The notes beneath the pieces are model-generated. The model worked only from the letters and a program-made list of their open reading frames with translations, made no database searches and was not told the origin of the DNA. This document shows, in pieces, positions 1 through 13,363 of a stretch of 64,000 bases of DNA (the stretch's first letter is position 1; each line of letters begins with the position of its first letter). Made by a program: the position numbers and the translations under genes. The stretch is from Leptospira gomenensis (lineage in GTDB: Bacteria > Spirochaetota > Leptospiria > Leptospirales > Leptospiraceae): assembly GCF_004770155.1 (NCBI RefSeq), contig NZ_RQFA01000066.1:1-64000 (forward strand), given 5' to 3'.

Positions 1-69
1 CGCCTCTCCCCCCACCCAAAACCCGGGCGGGGCGCCCCTCGTCTACGGAAGGATCGTCGGAACAACGAC
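1..69. repeat. GC-rich hairpin repeat, copy A
   Basis: The window opens with a GC-rich segment in which CCACCC (12-17) faces GGGCGG (25-30) across a short spacer, one pair being mismatched. It resembles the hairpins at 3647-3664 and 17562-17578 (the latter is in the opposite orientation). A degenerate 14-mer (GTCGGAACAACGAC, 56-69) lies beside it. No gene covers 1-107. The copy may be cut by the window edge. Confidence 0.5.
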
Positions 70-107
70 AACGTTCGGCGTACGAGCGTCTCATTTTTTA
101 TCCGAGT

Positions 108-650
<543 letters not shown>

Positions 651-736
651 CTTCCCTCTCGATTCCACTTCCAGATCTTTCTTCGGGAGTCCGCAAAACA
701 AGTCTAAAAAAAGATTTTCTTTTGACCCCCATCTCC

Positions 737-759
737 GGAGTAAAAGAATGCACGCATGA
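737..759 (+). promoter_or_regulatory. Three-codon upstream ORF coupled to the next gene
   Basis: GGAG (737-740) is ideally spaced, seven bases, from an ATG at 748 that encodes only Met-His-Ala before TGA (757-759). That stop overlaps the ATG (756) of the signal-peptidase-like gene. The gene's own ATG has no comparable ribosome-binding site. The arrangement suggests that ribosomes reach the gene by stop/start coupling from the mini-ORF. Confidence 0.4.
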
Positions 760-1316
760 GTCGCTTGTCCTCCAATCAGGAAAAAGAACGAAGAGAAAAA
801 ATCCGTGTCCTATTGAAACGGGCGGGAATCGGCCTTTTTCTCGGGGTCATCTGCGCGATCTGCATACGGCATTTTCTGATCTTTCCATGGAACGTGGAAA
901 CCAAGGACATGCTTCCTAACTATTCACCCGGAACGAGAATATACGTTTCCCGTTTCGTCAATCGCACCAATCTATATCTGGGAGATCCGGTTTTAGCCAA
1001 ACATCCCACGCAGACCGAAAAAGTCGTTTTCTTGCGAATTTCCGGAAAACCCGGAGACACGGTCCAGATGAAAAACAAGGTTCTTTATCGGAATCAGAAT
1101 TCGGAAGACAACGCCGGTTCCGGAAAAGGATATATGCTTCAGTTCGATGACAAACGAGGTCCCTTCCCCGCCAGTTTTTCGGGGAGAGACAACGGAGAAC
1201 CGCTGATCCTCAAAGACCGGGAATATTTTCTTCTTTGTGATAACCGTGATTCCTGCTCGGATTCCAGGGATTTCGGTCCGATTCCCATCGAGAATATCCT
1301 AGGCAAGATACTTTGA
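756..1316 (+). CDS. Signal peptidase I-like protein lacking the catalytic dyad
   Basis: 186 residues with the layout of a type I signal peptidase (peptidase S26): basic N-terminus, one membrane segment at about 23-43, then the periplasmic fold. Box B reads KDMLP (50-54), where active enzymes have Ser-Met-x-Pro. Box D reads [10 protein letters not shown] (92-101), where active enzymes have Lys before the Arg. Box E ([11 protein letters not shown]) is kept except for Gly to Cys. Both the nucleophile (D51) and the general base (L93) are therefore replaced. The fold looks intact but cleavage activity is unlikely. It is probably a paralogue beside a functional LepB elsewhere. The short length fits a minimal S26 domain. 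Confidence 0.8.
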   Translation: MSRLSSNQEKERREKIRVLLKRAGIGLFLGVICAICIRHFLIFPWNVETKDMLPNYSPGTRIYVSRFVNRTNLYLGDPVLAKHPTQTEKVVFLRISGKPGDTVQMKNKVLYRNQNSEDNAGSGKGYMLQFDDKRGPFPASFSGRDNGEPLILKDREYFLLCDNRDSCSDSRDFGPIPIENILGKIL

Positions 1317-1614
1317 TGGTCGAAACAGAAAACTCCCGTATCGTTTCGTTCTAACACAAAGGCAGATCGTTCCGCCCGCAAAATATCCGTACGACGTCCA
1401 TTATCGAAAGTCAATATTCTAATGTACGATTTTTTAAATTAGAAATTCGTATTTTAGTATTTGACTCGGGGGACGATCGGTGTTATAAATTTCCCGTTTT
1501 CTACGGAAAGAAATAGGATTCCGTTTCTCGGGAAACGTTTTCTAAAAACCACTTTCCTTCTCCTTCGACCGATTCCGATCGTCATCCGTATTTAGATTCA
1601 TTGTAAGGCTCAGA
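1317..1614 (+). other. Intergenic region upstream of the tandem-PAS kinase
   Basis: A 298-base gap without a credible gene. It contains an inverted repeat TTCTAAT (1417-1423) / ATTAGAA (1438-1444), which could be an operator or weak hairpin, followed by a strong sigma-70-like promoter at 1461-1489. Confidence 0.6.
1461..1489 (+). promoter_or_regulatory. Sigma-70-type promoter for the kinase/receiver pair
   Basis: TTGACT (1461-1466), 17 bases, TATAAA (1484-1489): five of six consensus bases at -35 and at -10, with ideal spacing. Initiation near 1496 would leave a leader of roughly 120 bases before the ATG at 1615. An AT-rich inverted repeat lies just upstream (1417-1444). Confidence 0.65.
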
Positions 1615-3066
1615 ATGAAATTGTCCGAACTCACATTTCAGTTGATGGTGGAATCGACGCCGAACGCGATCCTACTCGCCAATCGGGAAGGTAAAATCGT
1701 TTACGTCAACATACAAACGGAACGATTGTTCGGCTACTCGCGGAACGAACTGATCGGACAACCCGTCGAGGAACTGATTCCGATCCGCTACAGACCAAAA
1801 CATCCCGACTTTCGAAACGCGTTCTTTCAATCGCCGCAGGTTCGTCCTATGGGTGCGGGAAGGGATCTCTTCGGACTCAAAAAAGACGGCGCGGAATTTC
1901 CGATCGAAATCGGTTTGAATCCAGTCGTTACTGCGGAAGCGACTTTGGTCTTAGCGTCCATCATCGATATCACGGAAAGAAAAAAAGCGTTGGAGCGGTT
2001 TCGTTCCGTGGTCGAATCGGCTCCGAATGCGATGGTATTGGTGAATCGGGAAGGAAACATATCTCTCGTAAACAATCAAACCGAAAAACTATTCGGTTAC
2101 GAGAGAAACGAACTGATCGGAAATAAATTGGAATTACTTTTGCCCGAACGTTTCCGGAAGGATCATCCCGATCATAGGAATCATTTTTTCACATATCCTA
2201 TGGTTCGTTCCATGGGTGCCGGAAGGGAACTTTTCGCGTTGAGAAAGGACGGTTCGGAAATCCAAGTGGAAATAGGACTCAATCCGATCGATACGGACGA
2301 AGGCCTGATGGTCCTCGCTTCGATTATCGACATCACCGAGCGTAAGATTCAGGAAATAACTTTGATTCGAAAGAACGAATTGGAAGCGAAGAATCAGGAA
2401 TTGGAACAATTCGCGTATCTCGCGTCGCACGATCTACAGGAACCGCTTCGTACCGTCTCCAACTACATTCAAATCTTGGAAGAGGACTACGGAAAATTTC
2501 TCGACGGACCAGGGACCAAACATCTCAAAACGATCGATCTCGCCACCAAACGAATGAGCGCTCTCGTAAAGGCGCTTCTATTGTATTCCAGGATCGGAAG
2601 GGATAGAAAGTTGGCCAGGACCGATTGTAACACTCTTCTTACGGAAGTGATTTCCGATTTGGAAAATCTGATCTCCAAATCCGGTGCGTTTATTTCAACG
2701 CAAAAACTTCCCGTTCTGAACGTCTACGAAGTGGAGTTCAGACAACTCATCCAGAATCTGATTTCCAACGCAATCAAATTCAAAAAACCGAATATAACTC
2801 CGGACGTAAGAATCGAATGCGAAAAACAAGGTGAATTTTGGAAATTCTCCGTAAAGGACAACGGAATAGGAATCGATTCCAAACATTTCGATAAGATCTT
2901 TTTTATTTTTCAGAGATTACATCTGGAAAACGAATACGAAGGTTACGGAATCGGATTGGCAAACTGTAAAAAGATCGTAGAATTACACGGAGGAAAAATC
3001 TGGATCGAATCGACTCCCGGAATCGGAAGTACGTTTTCGTTCACCGTTCCCAACATCAACTTATGA
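1615..3066 (+). CDS. Tandem-PAS sensor histidine kinase
   Basis: 483-residue cytoplasmic kinase with no membrane segment. PAS 1 (about 8-120) and PAS 2 (about 128-243) are close copies of each other; both end in [11 protein letters not shown] and share an MGAGR-(D/E)-LF block. A short helix leads to the HisKA box with phospho-acceptor H272 (SHDLQEP). The HATPase domain follows, with N385 (NLISNAIK), DNGIGI (415-420) and GYGIGLA (443-449). The ligand is unknown. ATG at 1615 has AAGG upstream. The stop overlaps the start of the receiver gene by four bases, so the two form a cognate pair. The domain order resembles phytochrome-like/Rcp-coupled kinases. Confidence 0.92.
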   Translation: MKLSELTFQLMVESTPNAILLANREGKIVYVNIQTERLFGYSRNELIGQPVEELIPIRYRPKHPDFRNAFFQSPQVRPMGAGRDLFGLKKDGAEFPIEIGLNPVVTAEATLVLASIIDITERKKALERFRSVVESAPNAMVLVNREGNISLVNNQTEKLFGYERNELIGNKLELLLPERFRKDHPDHRNHFFTYPMVRSMGAGRELFALRKDGSEIQVEIGLNPIDTDEGLMVLASIIDITERKIQEITLIRKNELEAKNQELEQFAYLASHDLQEPLRTVSNYIQILEEDYGKFLDGPGTKHLKTIDLATKRMSALVKALLLYSRIGRDRKLARTDCNTLLTEVISDLENLISKSGAFISTQKLPVLNVYEVEFRQLIQNLISNAIKFKKPNITPDVRIECEKQGEFWKFSVKDNGIGIDSKHFDKIFFIFQRLHLENEYEGYGIGLANCKKIVELHGGKIWIESTPGIGSTFSFTVPNINL

Positions 3067-3467
3067 TTCAAAAATTAAATTGCATTCTTTTGATAGACGA
3101 CAATCAGGACGATAATTTTTTTCATGAACGTGTGATCCGCAAAGGGAATTATGCCGAGATGGTCGTTTCCAAACAGTCCGCCGAATCGGCGTTAGACTAT
3201 CTCAAAGGTCGTGATCTTTCGCGGGACCCGCGCCCCGATCTGATTTTTCTGGACATAAACATGCCTGGGATGAACGGCTGGGAATTTCTTGAGGAATACA
3301 ATCATCTTCCTCCAGAGTTTCAGAGTAGAATCATCGTGGTGATGTTGACGACCTCGGACAATTTGGACGACAAGGAAAAAGCGAAACGATTTGGAATCCT
3401 TTCCGATTTCAAAACGAAACCTCTTACGGACGCGATGCTTCGCGATATTTTGGAAGAATATTTTTAA
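3063..3467 (+). CDS. Single-domain response regulator (CheY/Rcp1-like)
   Basis: 134 residues comprising only a receiver domain. The acidic pocket is D12/D13, the phospho-acceptor is D64 (IFLDINMPG), the switch threonine is near T96 and the conserved lysine is K119 in KTKP. It has no DNA-binding or enzymatic output, so it must signal by protein contact or act in a phosphorelay. It overlaps the upstream kinase by ATGA, which makes translational coupling and a cognate partnership very likely. The short inserts are typical of Rcp1-type receivers that pair with PAS or phytochrome kinases. Confidence 0.92.
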   Translation: MIQKLNCILLIDDNQDDNFFHERVIRKGNYAEMVVSKQSAESALDYLKGRDLSRDPRPDLIFLDINMPGMNGWEFLEEYNHLPPEFQSRIIVVMLTTSDNLDDKEKAKRFGILSDFKTKPLTDAMLRDILEEYF

Positions 3468-6079
<2,612 letters not shown>

Positions 6080-6121
6080 CGGCGACCGCATCGGAAAAAC
6101 CGTCTCGAAAACCGTTTTACC

Positions 6122-6149
6122 AAAGCCGGGAAAAACTCCCGGCTTTTTA
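6122..6149 (+). terminator. Rho-independent terminator after pgk
   Basis: AAGCCGGGA (6123-6131) pairs perfectly with TCCCGGCTT (6137-6145) around a five-base loop. The run of T that follows (from 6144) completes a classical intrinsic terminator on +. It ends the gap-pgk transcript 40-70 bases after the pgk stop. Confidence 0.88.
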
Positions 6150-6317
6150 TTTCCAATCCGAACGATTCCGAAACCGGGACCAACGTCTTCCCGGTCCAAA
6201 GTGCAACCGCAGAATACGGGTCTGATTTGCATCCGACCAAAAAGTCCTTGAACCCCCGCGGCTTTCCCGCAAACTCTTCCCAACTTTTACGATAATCTCC
6301 AAGAGGAATACGAACCC

Positions 6318-7070
6318 ATGCGCAAGACAGTGATCGCCGGAAACTGGAAAATGAATCTCTCCGAAAAGGAAGCGGTTTCCCTGGCACAATCGATCAAAGA
6401 AAAAATTCCACCTAAATCCAAGGATCGAGTGGCGCTCGTATTTCCGTCCATGATTCATCTCGCGTCCGTCGCAAAACTTTTAGAAGGAAGCGGCGTCCTG
6501 GTCGGAGCTCAAAATTGTTATCCATCCGGATTGGCCGCCTTTACGGGAGAAACTTCCCCCGAACAACTGAAGGAAATCGGAGTCGGCGTGGTGATGATCG
6601 GTCACTCCGAACGTCGGCAATTTCTGGGAGAATCGAATTCCTTCTGCAACGAAAAAGTTCGTTTTCTTCTGAAGGAAGGTTTTACTGCGCTTTATTGTGT
6701 GGGGGAAACTCTTTCGGAACGCGAATCCGGAAAAACCTTCGCAGTGATCGGCGCTCAAATTCGGGAAGGATTGCAAGGAATCGAAAGTAATTCTTTTTCC
6801 AAGTTGATTCTCGCGTACGAACCGGTTTGGGCGATCGGAACCGGCAAGGTGGCAACCCCGGCCCAAGCCCAAGAGGTGCACGCGTTCATCCGCAAAGAAG
6901 TGGCCGGTTTGTTTTTAGGCGCGGCGGAAGTGGCACAATCCATTTCCATCCTTTACGGCGGTTCGGTCAAACCAGACAATATCCAAGCCCTTTTGAAAGA
7001 AGCAGATATCGACGGTGGACTTGTGGGAGGAGCGAGTCAAAAAATCGATTCCTACGCCGGCTTGTTTTAA
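6318..7070 (+). CDS. tpiA: Triosephosphate isomerase
   Basis: 250-residue TIM-barrel enzyme interconverting dihydroxyacetone phosphate and glyceraldehyde-3-phosphate. The active-site Lys is in GNWKMN (8-13), His in IGHSERR (about 94-100), Glu in [11 protein letters not shown] (about 168), and the phosphate-binding [13 protein letters not shown] motifs are at the C-terminus. GAGGA about ten bases before the ATG supports the start. The gene lies beyond the pgk terminator and before secG; a perfect 22-base palindrome follows its stop. Confidence 0.97.
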   Translation: MRKTVIAGNWKMNLSEKEAVSLAQSIKEKIPPKSKDRVALVFPSMIHLASVAKLLEGSGVLVGAQNCYPSGLAAFTGETSPEQLKEIGVGVVMIGHSERRQFLGESNSFCNEKVRFLLKEGFTALYCVGETLSERESGKTFAVIGAQIREGLQGIESNSFSKLILAYEPVWAIGTGKVATPAQAQEVHAFIRKEVAGLFLGAAEVAQSISILYGGSVKPDNIQALLKEADIDGGLVGGASQKIDSYAGLF

Positions 7071-7080
7071 ACCGAAACAC

Positions 7081-7102
7081 GAAACCGGCCCGGGCCGGTT
7101 TC
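7081..7102. repeat. Perfect 22-base GC-rich palindrome after tpiA
   Basis: The 11-base arm GAAACCGGCCC is followed directly by its reverse complement GGGCCGGTTTC, with no loop. It lies ten bases after the tpiA stop. There is no T-run, so it is not a classical intrinsic terminator. It may be an RNA-stabilising hairpin or a partial terminator between tpiA and secG. Confidence 0.6.
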
Positions 7103-7186
7103 CCCTAACAGGAAAACGTATTTTAATTGTCAGCCCCTCGCAGCTCCATAATCTGGCAAAGGATTCAATTTTTTTTAGGAACTGCT

Positions 7187-7552
7187 ATGTTAAACGGAGT
7201 CATTCTAACCCTTTTCGTATTTGTTTCGCTCTTTCTCGTTTTACTCGTTATGATTCAAACGGGAAAAGGAGGAGGACTTTTGGGAGGGGGCTCCAGCCAA
7301 TCCGTTTTCGGTTCTTCGACGGCGGACGTGCTCACCAAAGCGACACGCGTCACGGCGATTTTATTCATCATTCTTTCCCTACTCCTTTCCTTTCTGTTCG
7401 CGAAAAAAGAGGATCGTTTGACTCCGGAAACCGCACCGACTTTGACAGCACCTCCGGAGGAAACTCCCGGTGAAACGAATTCCGCGACTCCGACCGCAGC
7501 ACCGACTTCTTCCCCCGCTCCAACGGTTCCTGCGACAACTCCTACACCGTAA
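7187..7552 (+). CDS. secG: Preprotein translocase subunit SecG
   Basis: 121-residue inner-membrane component of SecYEG. There are two membrane segments (about 3-23 and 55-72) separated by the conserved QTGKGGGL and SSQSVFGSS loop. A Pro/Thr/Ala-rich tail (about 78-121) is longer than in most SecG proteins. ATG 7187 is chosen because it has AGGA upstream and begins the family's first helix; in-frame sequence back to 7127 is not SecG-like. It follows tpiA, as in many bacteria. Confidence 0.92.
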   Translation: MLNGVILTLFVFVSLFLVLLVMIQTGKGGGLLGGGSSQSVFGSSTADVLTKATRVTAILFIILSLLLSFLFAKKEDRLTPETAPTLTAPPEETPGETNSATPTAAPTSSPAPTVPATTPTP

Positions 7553-7567
7553 GGTTCTCGGGCCGTC

Positions 7568-7624
7568 CGGAGAAACGCCGACTTTCATGAGAATCGGACT
7601 TTTTTTTTCTCCGAGATCGGCGTT
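7568..7624 (+). promoter_or_regulatory. Overlapping hairpins around the next gene's start; terminator-like
   Basis: CCGA...TTC (7578-7586) pairs with GAATCGG (7591-7597), leaving ATGA, which includes the start codon at 7587, in the loop. Nine T residues follow at 7600-7608, as in an intrinsic terminator for tpiA-secG. Two alternative pairings span it: CGGAGAA (7568-7574) with TTCTCCG (7607-7613), and AACGCCGA (7574-7581) with TCGGCGTT (7617-7624). The three structures cannot all form together. Confidence 0.45.
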
Positions 7625-8297
7625 GCCGACTTCGGTTTTGATCGCCGGCCTCTTTCTTTCGAATTCTTTTTTTCCCTTAATTTCTCAGAATAAAGAAAAC
7701 GATCCTCATACATCTTCTTCTTCGGACACGGCGTCCTTACTCAATCGTAGAATTCTACGAGTCTACGAAGATTTGGGCGCGGCGAGGGAACTCCTCAAAT
7801 GGGAGCGAATCGAATCCGTTCCCAACGGAACCTACATTTCCTTTTTAGGAACGTATCCCAATCGAACGGGGATCAAAGTCGTCAAACATTCCATCCAGGA
7901 AGGAAGGGCAGGAATCGAACGTTCCGAAAGTAAATCCATTCTACTCGAATTCACCGGAACCACTCTCTCACGCGTCGTTACTGAAATCAAAACGGAGAAC
8001 GCGGACGGATCGGATTCTACAAACATCCGCCTGATCGATGCGACTCCTTTGGATCAGAATCTGGACGACATCTTAGTGGAAGCGGAACGAAACGGAAAAG
8101 CCGTACGGTATCCTATTTTACAACTTCCGGACGAAGGACTTCAAAGAGAACGCAGCAGCTTCAAACAGGAATTTTACCTAAAGTTGATGGAAGACTTTCT
8201 CATACAAATTCTGAGACTTCAGGAAATGCAGAATCAGGAATCCGCAAAAAATAAAAAAAAGTTACTGCAAACTTTTAAAGATTCTCTACAATATTGA
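7587..8297 (+). CDS. Exported hypothetical protein
   Basis: 236 residues, family not recognised. An N-terminal signal-like segment (about 10-32, rich in Leu, Phe, Ser) probably directs export. The remainder is soluble and mixed alpha/beta, with a charged, Lys/Gln-rich helical C-terminus (about 190-236). Start 7587 is the first ATG that places the hydrophobic segment at the N-terminus; in-frame codons upstream overlap the secG tail and are Arg/Leu/Pro-rich. The kinase gene begins six bases after its stop, so it may be part of the same signalling operon, but nothing in the sequence shows its function. Confidence 0.65.
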   Translation: MRIGLFFSPRSALPTSVLIAGLFLSNSFFPLISQNKENDPHTSSSSDTASLLNRRILRVYEDLGAARELLKWERIESVPNGTYISFLGTYPNRTGIKVVKHSIQEGRAGIERSESKSILLEFTGTTLSRVVTEIKTENADGSDSTNIRLIDATPLDQNLDDILVEAERNGKAVRYPILQLPDEGLQRERSSFKQEFYLKLMEDFLIQILRLQEMQNQESAKNKKKLLQTFKDSLQY

Positions 8298-8303
8298 ATC
8301 TTC

Positions 8304-9439
<1,136 letters not shown>

Positions 9440-9440
<1 letters not shown>

Positions 9441-10432
9441 TGTATACGATTCTAATCGTGGAAGACATTCATTCCATTCGAGAGGCGATCAAGGATCTCC
9501 TCACGGGGAGTTACCGAGTGTTGGACGCGGAGAACTACGACGAAGCGGTCCGTGTCTTAAAGAACGAGGATGTACATCTCGTCATCACCGATATTCGAAT
9601 GCCCGGAAAAACAGGACTGGATCTGATCAAAACGATCCAACACGAGTTCCCGAACGTTCTGTACACTCTTATGACCGCGTACAATATCAATGACTACATC
9701 AACTTCGCCTACAAACACGGAATTTGGAACATCATACCTAAGTATTCGTTTCTTGACATCAAACTCATCTCCGTGATGGTACGTAAACTTCTCACCAAAG
9801 ACATCTTCGGCGTGGAAAAATATTTCGGTCCCGAATTCACGATACAAAAATCGGATACGGACGATCGGGAGTTTTCCGTACCACAAGCGGAAGGCATCGT
9901 CTATAAGCGGATCTATTCCGACGAACAAAGAAACTTCCTATGCAATCGAATTTCTAAGTTTCTCGTGGAAAAAGGAGCGCCGAACGCGATCAACCAAATT
10001 TTGGAGGAGCTTACTTCCAACGCGATGATTCGGGCGCCCCGCGATTCGAAAGGAAATTATAAATACCAATACGAACTTCCTTCCCGGGATCTTGTCATTC
10101 CTCTGGAAAACATCCAATTGGCCGAATCCGATTTTTTCGAAATCGGATACGGAATCGCGGAAAACACGTTCATCATAGTGATCCGGGATCATTTCGGATC
10201 CTTGGATAAGAAGGAAATCCTAAAACGTCTGGACCGACACATCACGGTGGACGAGGCGACCGGCTTTCCTCCCGGACTTGCGGATTCACACGGAAGAGGT
10301 TTGTATATCTGCAGGGAAATTTCGGATCAATTGATCTTTAATATAGAACGGGAAAAAAGAACGGAGATCATCGCTCTTCTCGACAAACAGGGAAATAAAA
10401 GTTATAAATCCCTTTCCATCTACGAAGTCTGA
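9440..10432 (+). CDS. Response regulator with anti-sigma-kinase-like ATPase output
   Basis: 330 residues. The N-terminal receiver (1-118) has E8/D9, phospho-acceptor D51 (ITDIRMPG), T79 and K101. The C-terminal part (about 165-315) reads as a GHKL ATPase of the RsbW/SpoIIAB serine-kinase type: N-box EELTSNAM with N194, a DHFGSL segment near D250, and a HGRGLYI glycine box (284-290). No DNA-binding domain is present. This suggests phosphorylation-controlled partner switching of a sigma or anti-anti-sigma factor. It overlaps the upstream kinase by one base and runs 13 bases into the convergent acyltransferase gene. Confidence 0.8.
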
Positions 10433-11667
10433 AGTTCCTTTCGAAGTTTGTAGGATTTTAAGATACGATCCCTCACCTTCTGAAGAGGATAATCCACGAT
10501 TCCATAAACGCAGAAGGTAAACGCGAGTAACGCGCCGAAAAAAACCGCCAGTCCGATCCCGTGTTTGAGATATCCTTGGAAACCGAAACCTGCGTTCGGA
10601 TCGGTGATGTTGGCGATCGTAAGCAGCACGATATGCCAGAGATACATCGTATAACTCAGTCGAGCGACCGGAATCCAAATCTTTGCGGAGAACAACTTTC
10701 CTAAAAACGTGGGTGCACCAGAAACAAACACGAGCACGAGAAGTCCGAATCCTATATTCAAAAAGTTGAATTTAATCGTATTGGAAGCCAGAGAGGTCCC
10801 GGTTTTTTCCATACAGTGGGCCAAGATCAAAAGAAAAATCGCAAGAAAGGACAAACCGGAAGACAAAAGACGGCTATGTTTGAGTTTTTCGACGAAAAAG
10901 CCGGGTTCTTTCGTAAGATACATGACCGCGATGCCCACGATAAACGCGTCGAATCTCGTTTCCGTGGAATAATAAATGCGGTCCGAAACAAACGGATCTT
11001 GTATATTCAAAAAATATAAAGTTCTCAAAAACCCGGGAACGAAATACAAAAGGACCAAAATTCTAAAGGCGAATTTAGAACTCCGTAAAAAAAGGAAAAA
11101 ACCGCAGATAAAAGGCATTACGACATAGAATTGTTCCTCTACGGACAAAGACCAGGTGTGATAGTGGAGACTACGCACGTAGTTTCCCATAAAAAGAAAA
11201 TCGCCCCAAGCCCGCTCCAAACCCGCTTTATAATGGGCCAAAGAAATCGTAACCGATCCGTCCGGATCCACACCGGAAGAGACGATCTTTTGCATTGCCG
11301 CGACTTGTGCGAGGGAAATCAGAAACGTAATTCCGATAAATAGATAGTAACCGGGAAAAATCCGCATCGTACGTTTGATGAAAAATTCCCCGAGATCCAC
11401 CCTTCCTTTCTTTTTCCAAACGTCCATCAATCCGGCGGAAATCAGAAAACCGCTTAACACGAAAAAGGCGTCGATACCCGAAGACGTATTCTGAAAAAAT
11501 GTTACAAGGGAAGCGGGAATCGACTTATAGAAATCTGCGTCGCTGCGGACTACGATATAGAAATAGTGACAGATTACGACGAGTCCGATCGCAAGAGCGC
11601 GAAATCCGTGTAAGGCGGGATGTTCGGAATCTTTTTGTTCCGTAAGATGTGTTATGAATTTTTTCAT
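10420..11667 (-). CDS. Acyltransferase 3 family membrane protein (OafA/YrhL-like)
   Basis: 415-residue integral membrane protein with about ten hydrophobic segments. The family signature lies near the N-terminus: [10 protein letters not shown] then ICHYF, with the conserved Arg and His thought to bind the acyl donor. [10 protein letters not shown], also diagnostic, is near residue 170. Members O-acylate surface polysaccharides, lipids or glycans in the inner membrane. It lies eight bases downstream of the GT-C protein and converges with the response regulator, overlapping it by 13 bases. The acceptor is unknown; its proximity to a GT-C enzyme suggests a glycan. Confidence 0.9.
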   Translation of the reverse strand: MKKFITHLTEQKDSEHPALHGFRALAIGLVVICHYFYIVVRSDADFYKSIPASLVTFFQNTSSGIDAFFVLSGFLISAGLMDVWKKKGRVDLGEFFIKRTMRIFPGYYLFIGITFLISLAQVAAMQKIVSSGVDPDGSVTISLAHYKAGLERAWGDFLFMGNYVRSLHYHTWSLSVEEQFYVVMPFICGFFLFLRSSKFAFRILVLLYFVPGFLRTLYFLNIQDPFVSDRIYYSTETRFDAFIVGIAVMYLTKEPGFFVEKLKHSRLLSSGLSFLAIFLLILAHCMEKTGTSLASNTIKFNFLNIGFGLLVLVFVSGAPTFLGKLFSAKIWIPVARLSYTMYLWHIVLLTIANITDPNAGFGFQGYLKHGIGLAVFFGALLAFTFCVYGIVDYPLQKVRDRILKSYKLRKELQTS

Positions 11668-11675
11668 TCGATGTG

Positions 11676-13358
11676 TTAGAACGAGGAATCCGATTCAAAC
11701 GTCTTGTTTCGAACATTTCCTTCGAAAGCAGTCTTTGTCAACGCTAAAAGTCCGTGTGCGATAAAGACAGCCTGCAGAGGCATCGCGGTCAGAGTGAAAC
11801 GATAATCGGCGAAATAGATCAGATGCACTGCAAATATCGAAACATAAACCGCGGGAAGGATTTTTCCTAACCGGTATTTGTAAGAATAAAAAAATCCCCA
11901 ACCCATCAACAGAAAACAGGAGATCCTGAAAAAATACTGCGCAAAGGAAAGCGGATGTTGGTAGTAGTTCGTAAAAGGCCTCGGGCCTCCCGCCGAAAAA
12001 AACCACAACAAGGTTTTTTTACCAAGATTCGAAACCAAAACAAGAGGTTGATTCAAATTTTCGAATATTACTTTTTCAAGGAGTTCATCGCTATTCAGAT
12101 CCAATGCAACTTCCTTTGAATAAGTCACCCAATGACGAGTATAAGTCCCTTGCGAATACGGATGATTTCCTATTATGAAATTCGATTTTCCGTTGGACGT
12201 AGGCAAAAGAAAATTCCCTTCCTTACTCTGATATTCCCGAAACGCAAAACCGCAGCCGATTAAAACGATCGTCAGAATCGCGACTCCGGACACGAATAGG
12301 ACCGGTCTTTTTTTCAATTCGTAAGATTCAAAAAACCAAAGTAGCAATAAAAAGCAGGCTCCAGTGAGCAAAAACCAACTCCTCAACTGAATCAAAAAAA
12401 AGAACGTCGAACCTACCGCGATCGAATAAAAAACGAACGAAAGAAAATATCCCGTCGATAGGGAACGCACAAATCGAAACGAACAAAAGAGAAACACCGA
12501 AAGAATAGGATGAAACAGATTCTCGTTCCAGAACTGATTCGAAAAAGAAACGTAATGACTTGAGATCAGATAAAATCCGGCCGCAAAAACAGAGATCGTC
12601 TTAGAACGAAAAAAATCCGCAGCAAAAAGGGCGAAACACCCGAGCCCGACCCCTCCCACTAAGATCAAAAGCAGTTTCGCGACAACTTGTCCACTTCCGA
12701 ACAGGCGGAACGAAGCCGCTAGAAAATAGATCATTCCCGAACTAAAACCGGAATGCGGATGAACTCCGTGTTCGTAGAGTTGAAGCGCCGCGGAATAATA
12801 ATACGCCGGATCATCCCCCTCCATCAGCAGATTCGGATCTAAATACAAGGCAACAACTCGCTGTAAGGTGGAAAACAGTAGGATAAAACCCAAATATAAG
12901 GAATACTTTTCTTCGATCGATTTGATCAGAAGCTCTTTATATTCCTTTATTTTACCGAAACGAAACAAAATCGTATAAAGAATCGAAAGACAGAACAAAA
13001 CGTATAACGTAGGTTTGATCCGCCAATTCGATCCCTTCCATTCCTGAACCTCGACGGCGAGCAGAGCAGTTACGAAAAACAAAGCCGCGCTCTTAGATAT
13101 CGAATCGATTCCGAAAAATCGTTTCGCTATGACACAAAACAAAAAGATCAAAACGAAGAACGCGGTATAAGCCCCTAAAAAGATCCAGGTTTCGAGGTAA
13201 ACCCAAGGTCCGACGAGCGGCGGCTCAACGGAAAGAATGGACTGCGATATCTTGAGGAGCTCACCTTGAGTTCGATTCGAAAAAAGTACAATTCTATAAA
13301 AAAGAAAAAAAGAAACGACCGCCATTAGAACCAGAACGTATTTTTCGTTTCGTCGCAT
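11676..13358 (-). CDS. Polytopic GT-C type glycosyltransferase (ArnT/GT39-like)
   Basis: 560 residues with about eleven hydrophobic helices. The first periplasmic loop region holds an acidic motif (EGDDPAYYYSA, about 180-190), the site where GT-C enzymes keep their catalytic Asp, followed by VHPHSGFSSG. The organisation matches dolichyl/undecaprenyl-phosphate-sugar dependent transferases that glycosylate lipid A or proteins. Identity is by topology and motif, so donor and acceptor are open. It sits between the beta-propeller-like protein (five bases upstream) and the acyltransferase, and the three are probably one transcription unit. Confidence 0.72.
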   Translation of the reverse strand: MRRNEKYVLVLMAVVSFFLFYRIVLFSNRTQGELLKISQSILSVEPPLVGPWVYLETWIFLGAYTAFFVLIFLFCVIAKRFFGIDSISKSAALFFVTALLAVEVQEWKGSNWRIKPTLYVLFCLSILYTILFRFGKIKEYKELLIKSIEEKYSLYLGFILLFSTLQRVVALYLDPNLLMEGDDPAYYYSAALQLYEHGVHPHSGFSSGMIYFLAASFRLFGSGQVVAKLLLILVGGVGLGCFALFAADFFRSKTISVFAAGFYLISSHYVSFSNQFWNENLFHPILSVFLFCSFRFVRSLSTGYFLSFVFYSIAVGSTFFFLIQLRSWFLLTGACFLLLLWFFESYELKKRPVLFVSGVAILTIVLIGCGFAFREYQSKEGNFLLPTSNGKSNFIIGNHPYSQGTYTRHWVTYSKEVALDLNSDELLEKVIFENLNQPLVLVSNLGKKTLLWFFSAGGPRPFTNYYQHPLSFAQYFFRISCFLLMGWGFFYSYKYRLGKILPAVYVSIFAVHLIYFADYRFTLTAMPLQAVFIAHGLLALTKTAFEGNVRNKTFESDSSF

Positions 13359-13363
13359 AAATA

